From Kocuria subflava (lineage in GTDB: Bacteria > Actinomycetota > Actinomycetes > Actinomycetales > Micrococcaceae): DNA of 64,000 bases. The notes below the pieces were generated by a model that worked only from the letters and a program-made list of their open reading frames with translations, was not told the origin of the DNA and made no database searches. The stretch lies in NCBI RefSeq assembly GCF_012163155.1, contig NZ_JAAVUN010000007.1:42819-106818 (forward strand), given 5' to 3'. The position numbers were made by a program, and so were the translations under genes. Positions 62,973-64,000 of the stretch are shown in pieces. Every line of letters starts with the position of its first letter. Position 1 is the first letter of the stretch.

Positions 62973-63505
62973 ACAGCGCACCCCTCACCCGCCAGGTGAT
63001 CCACGAGGAACTGGAGCGGGTCCGGGCCGACTTCCACACCTTGGTGACCGCAGCGAGCCCGGCGGATCTGCGCCGCCCCTCGGCCGGCACCCGCTGGACC
63101 AACGGGCAACTGCTGTTCCACATGTTCTTCGGCTACCTGGTCGTCCTGCGCCTGCTGCCCCTGGTGCGCCTGATGGGCCGGCTCCCTGATCCGGTCAGCC
63201 GCACCTTCGCCCGGGTCCTGGAGGCCGGCACCCGGCCCTTCCACATGATCAATTACCTCAGCGACCGCGGGGCGGCCCGGGTGGTTCGCGGCCCGCGAAT
63301 GCTCCGGTGGTTCGACCGCACTCTCGACACCCTGCAGACCCGGCTTCAGGCCGAACCGGAGGACGTGCTGGCCCGGGGCATGCACATGCCCGTGCACTGG
63401 GACCCCTACTTCCGGGACTGGATGAACCTGGCAGAGATCTATCACTACGGCACCCAGCACTACGACCACCACCGAGAGCAGCTGACCATCAACCACACAG
63501 CGTGA
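62969..63505 (+). CDS. DinB-like four-helix protein
   Basis: 178 residues from GTG 62969, with GAGGAGG upstream. DinB/YfiT-like layout: ELERVRADFHTLVTAASPAD, then TRWTNGQLLFHMFFGYLVVL and a terminal YHYGTQHYDHHREQL. The His residues in LLFHM and the terminal cluster could bind a metal. DinB-like proteins often act as thiol transferases with mycothiol or bacillithiol, which would fit the thiol-redox neighbourhood (inference). Confidence 0.7.
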   Translation: MNSAPLTRQVIHEELERVRADFHTLVTAASPADLRRPSAGTRWTNGQLLFHMFFGYLVVLRLLPLVRLMGRLPDPVSRTFARVLEAGTRPFHMINYLSDRGAARVVRGPRMLRWFDRTLDTLQTRLQAEPEDVLARGMHMPVHWDPYFRDWMNLAEIYHYGTQHYDHHREQLTINHTA

Positions 63506-63592
63506 TACCAGCCCGGTGATGCAGGCGAGAGAAGTTGTGCGCGTGCGCCTACCGCTAAGGCGCCCACGGGCAGGCCCGATGCTCACGCTGAT

Positions 63593-64000
63593 TGAATCGC
63601 CCCGGGTCTGGTGGAGGCTCTGAATCCACGGGAGGATGAGGAGCATGGCAGCACCGAGGAAGTACCCCGACGAGCTTCGGGAGAGAGCCACAAGGATGGC
63701 AGTTCAGTCACGGCGCGATCCATCGACGAGGTCGGGAACGTTTCGCCGTGTGGGCGAGCAGCTCGGGATCAATCCCGAGACTCTGAGGAACTGGGTCGTG
63801 CAGGCCGAGGTTGACGAGGGGCACCGTCCCGGGACCACGACCAGCGAGTCCCAACGCCTGGTCGAGCTGGAGAAGGAAGTGCGTGAGCTGCGCCGGGCGA
63901 ACTCGATCCTGAGGTCAGCCTCGGCTTTTTTCGCGTCAGTACCAGAATGAGGGTATCCCGGCGGGGCTGGCTCGTTTATTCGCTGCTTTCGTAGCTTGTC
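63593..64000 (+). mobile_element. Left end of a second IS3-family element (continues or breaks at the edge)
   Basis: The left terminus TGAATCGCCCCGGGTCTGG (from 63593) is typical of an IS3 subgroup, followed by OrfA. After the OrfA stop (63948-63950) the expected OrfB start is not recognisable in the last 50 bases, so the element may be interrupted or simply cut by the window edge. Confidence 0.6.
63645..63950 (+). CDS. IS3-family transposase OrfA (second element)
   Basis: 101 residues: MAAPRKYPDELRERATRMAV, helix-turn-helix (RRVGEQLGINPETLRNWVVQ) and coiled coil (RLVELEKEVRELRRANSILR) ending SASAFFASVPE. GGAGGATGAGGAG precedes ATG 63645. The end departs from the usual SAFFAAELDR continuation. 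A TTTTTT run near 63925-63931 could be the slip site for an OrfAB product. Not closely similar to the OrfA at 56498. Confidence 0.85.
   Translation: MAAPRKYPDELRERATRMAVQSRRDPSTRSGTFRRVGEQLGINPETLRNWVVQAEVDEGHRPGTTTSESQRLVELEKEVRELRRANSILRSASAFFASVPE

Noticed and set aside
50351..64000. Second copy of the tRNA-Leu 3' end as an attR site
   Set aside because: No repeat of the acceptor-arm sequence was found by eye to the right within the window; the far end may lie outside.

Overview
The window is about 64 kb of high-GC DNA from an actinomycete, most likely a member of the Micrococcales and perhaps Micrococcaceae. The evidence is the GC-rich third positions, the 180-kDa-type NAD-glutamate dehydrogenase, the fructose PTS layout (fruR-fruK-fruA plus a separate ptsH), many GTG starts and ATGA-coupled genes, and several apparently leaderless genes. 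The genus cannot be fixed from the sequence alone.

Layout, left part (1-50.4 kb, chromosome-like). At 1-7 kb lie a cut fdhD and a complete fructose phosphotransferase system: EI and, divergently, FruR, 1-phosphofructokinase, EIIABC and HPr. At 7.1-8.4 kb a periplasmic zinc metallochaperone gene (aztD-like) sits behind a Zur-type operator but carries an in-frame amber codon. At 8.4-14.3 kb are a GT-C mannosyltransferase, three tandem paralogous membrane proteins of unknown function, a metallophosphoesterase and a small membrane protein. From 14.3 to 32.5 kb there is a nitrate-respiration and molybdenum-cofactor block: narGHJI-narK followed by moaC, a MoaB-MoaE fusion and moeB-rhodanese on the minus strand; a membrane protein and a PadR/HAAS pair; then moeA divergent from moaA-moaD-mobA-moeA2. 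The nar promoter region holds an FNR/CRP-type dyad. FdhD at the left edge fits the same molybdoenzyme theme. From 32.6 to 50.2 kb are housekeeping and accessory metabolism genes: a DUF456 protein, a phytoene-desaturase-like oxidoreductase, a BCCT transporter, a lytic transglycosylase, NAD-GDH, GDPD, a histidine phosphatase, an aldo/keto reductase, DUF350, DUF2617, 3-dehydroshikimate dehydratase, a thioesterase and a DUF218 protein. A tRNA-Leu(CAG) closes this part.

Right part (50.6-64 kb, accessory). Immediately after the tRNA lies a mobile element bounded by 15-bp imperfect direct repeats. It holds an integrase-like gene lacking a canonical first catalytic Arg and a transposase broken into two frames. 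Then comes an unrecognised cluster: a winged-helix-like protein and an XRE regulator on one strand, a two-membrane-segment protein and a partner on the other, with a striking double dyad between them. Next is a complete IS3-family element that abuts the last ~100 codons of a heavy-metal P1B-type ATPase. After it is an extracytoplasmic thiol/redox group (TlpA-like lipoprotein, 5' part of resB, LspA, DsbA-like, VKOR). The truncated resB is joined directly to the 3' end of a CYP152-type peroxygenase gene, a clear deletion scar. A methyltransferase-DinB pair and the left end of a second IS3-family element finish the window.

The most interesting material is the zur-box/amber aztD, the tandem membrane paralogs, the double-dyad XRE cluster, the repeat-bounded integrase/transposase element and the mosaic of gene remnants. 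No CRISPR array and no clearly novel defence system could be demonstrated.
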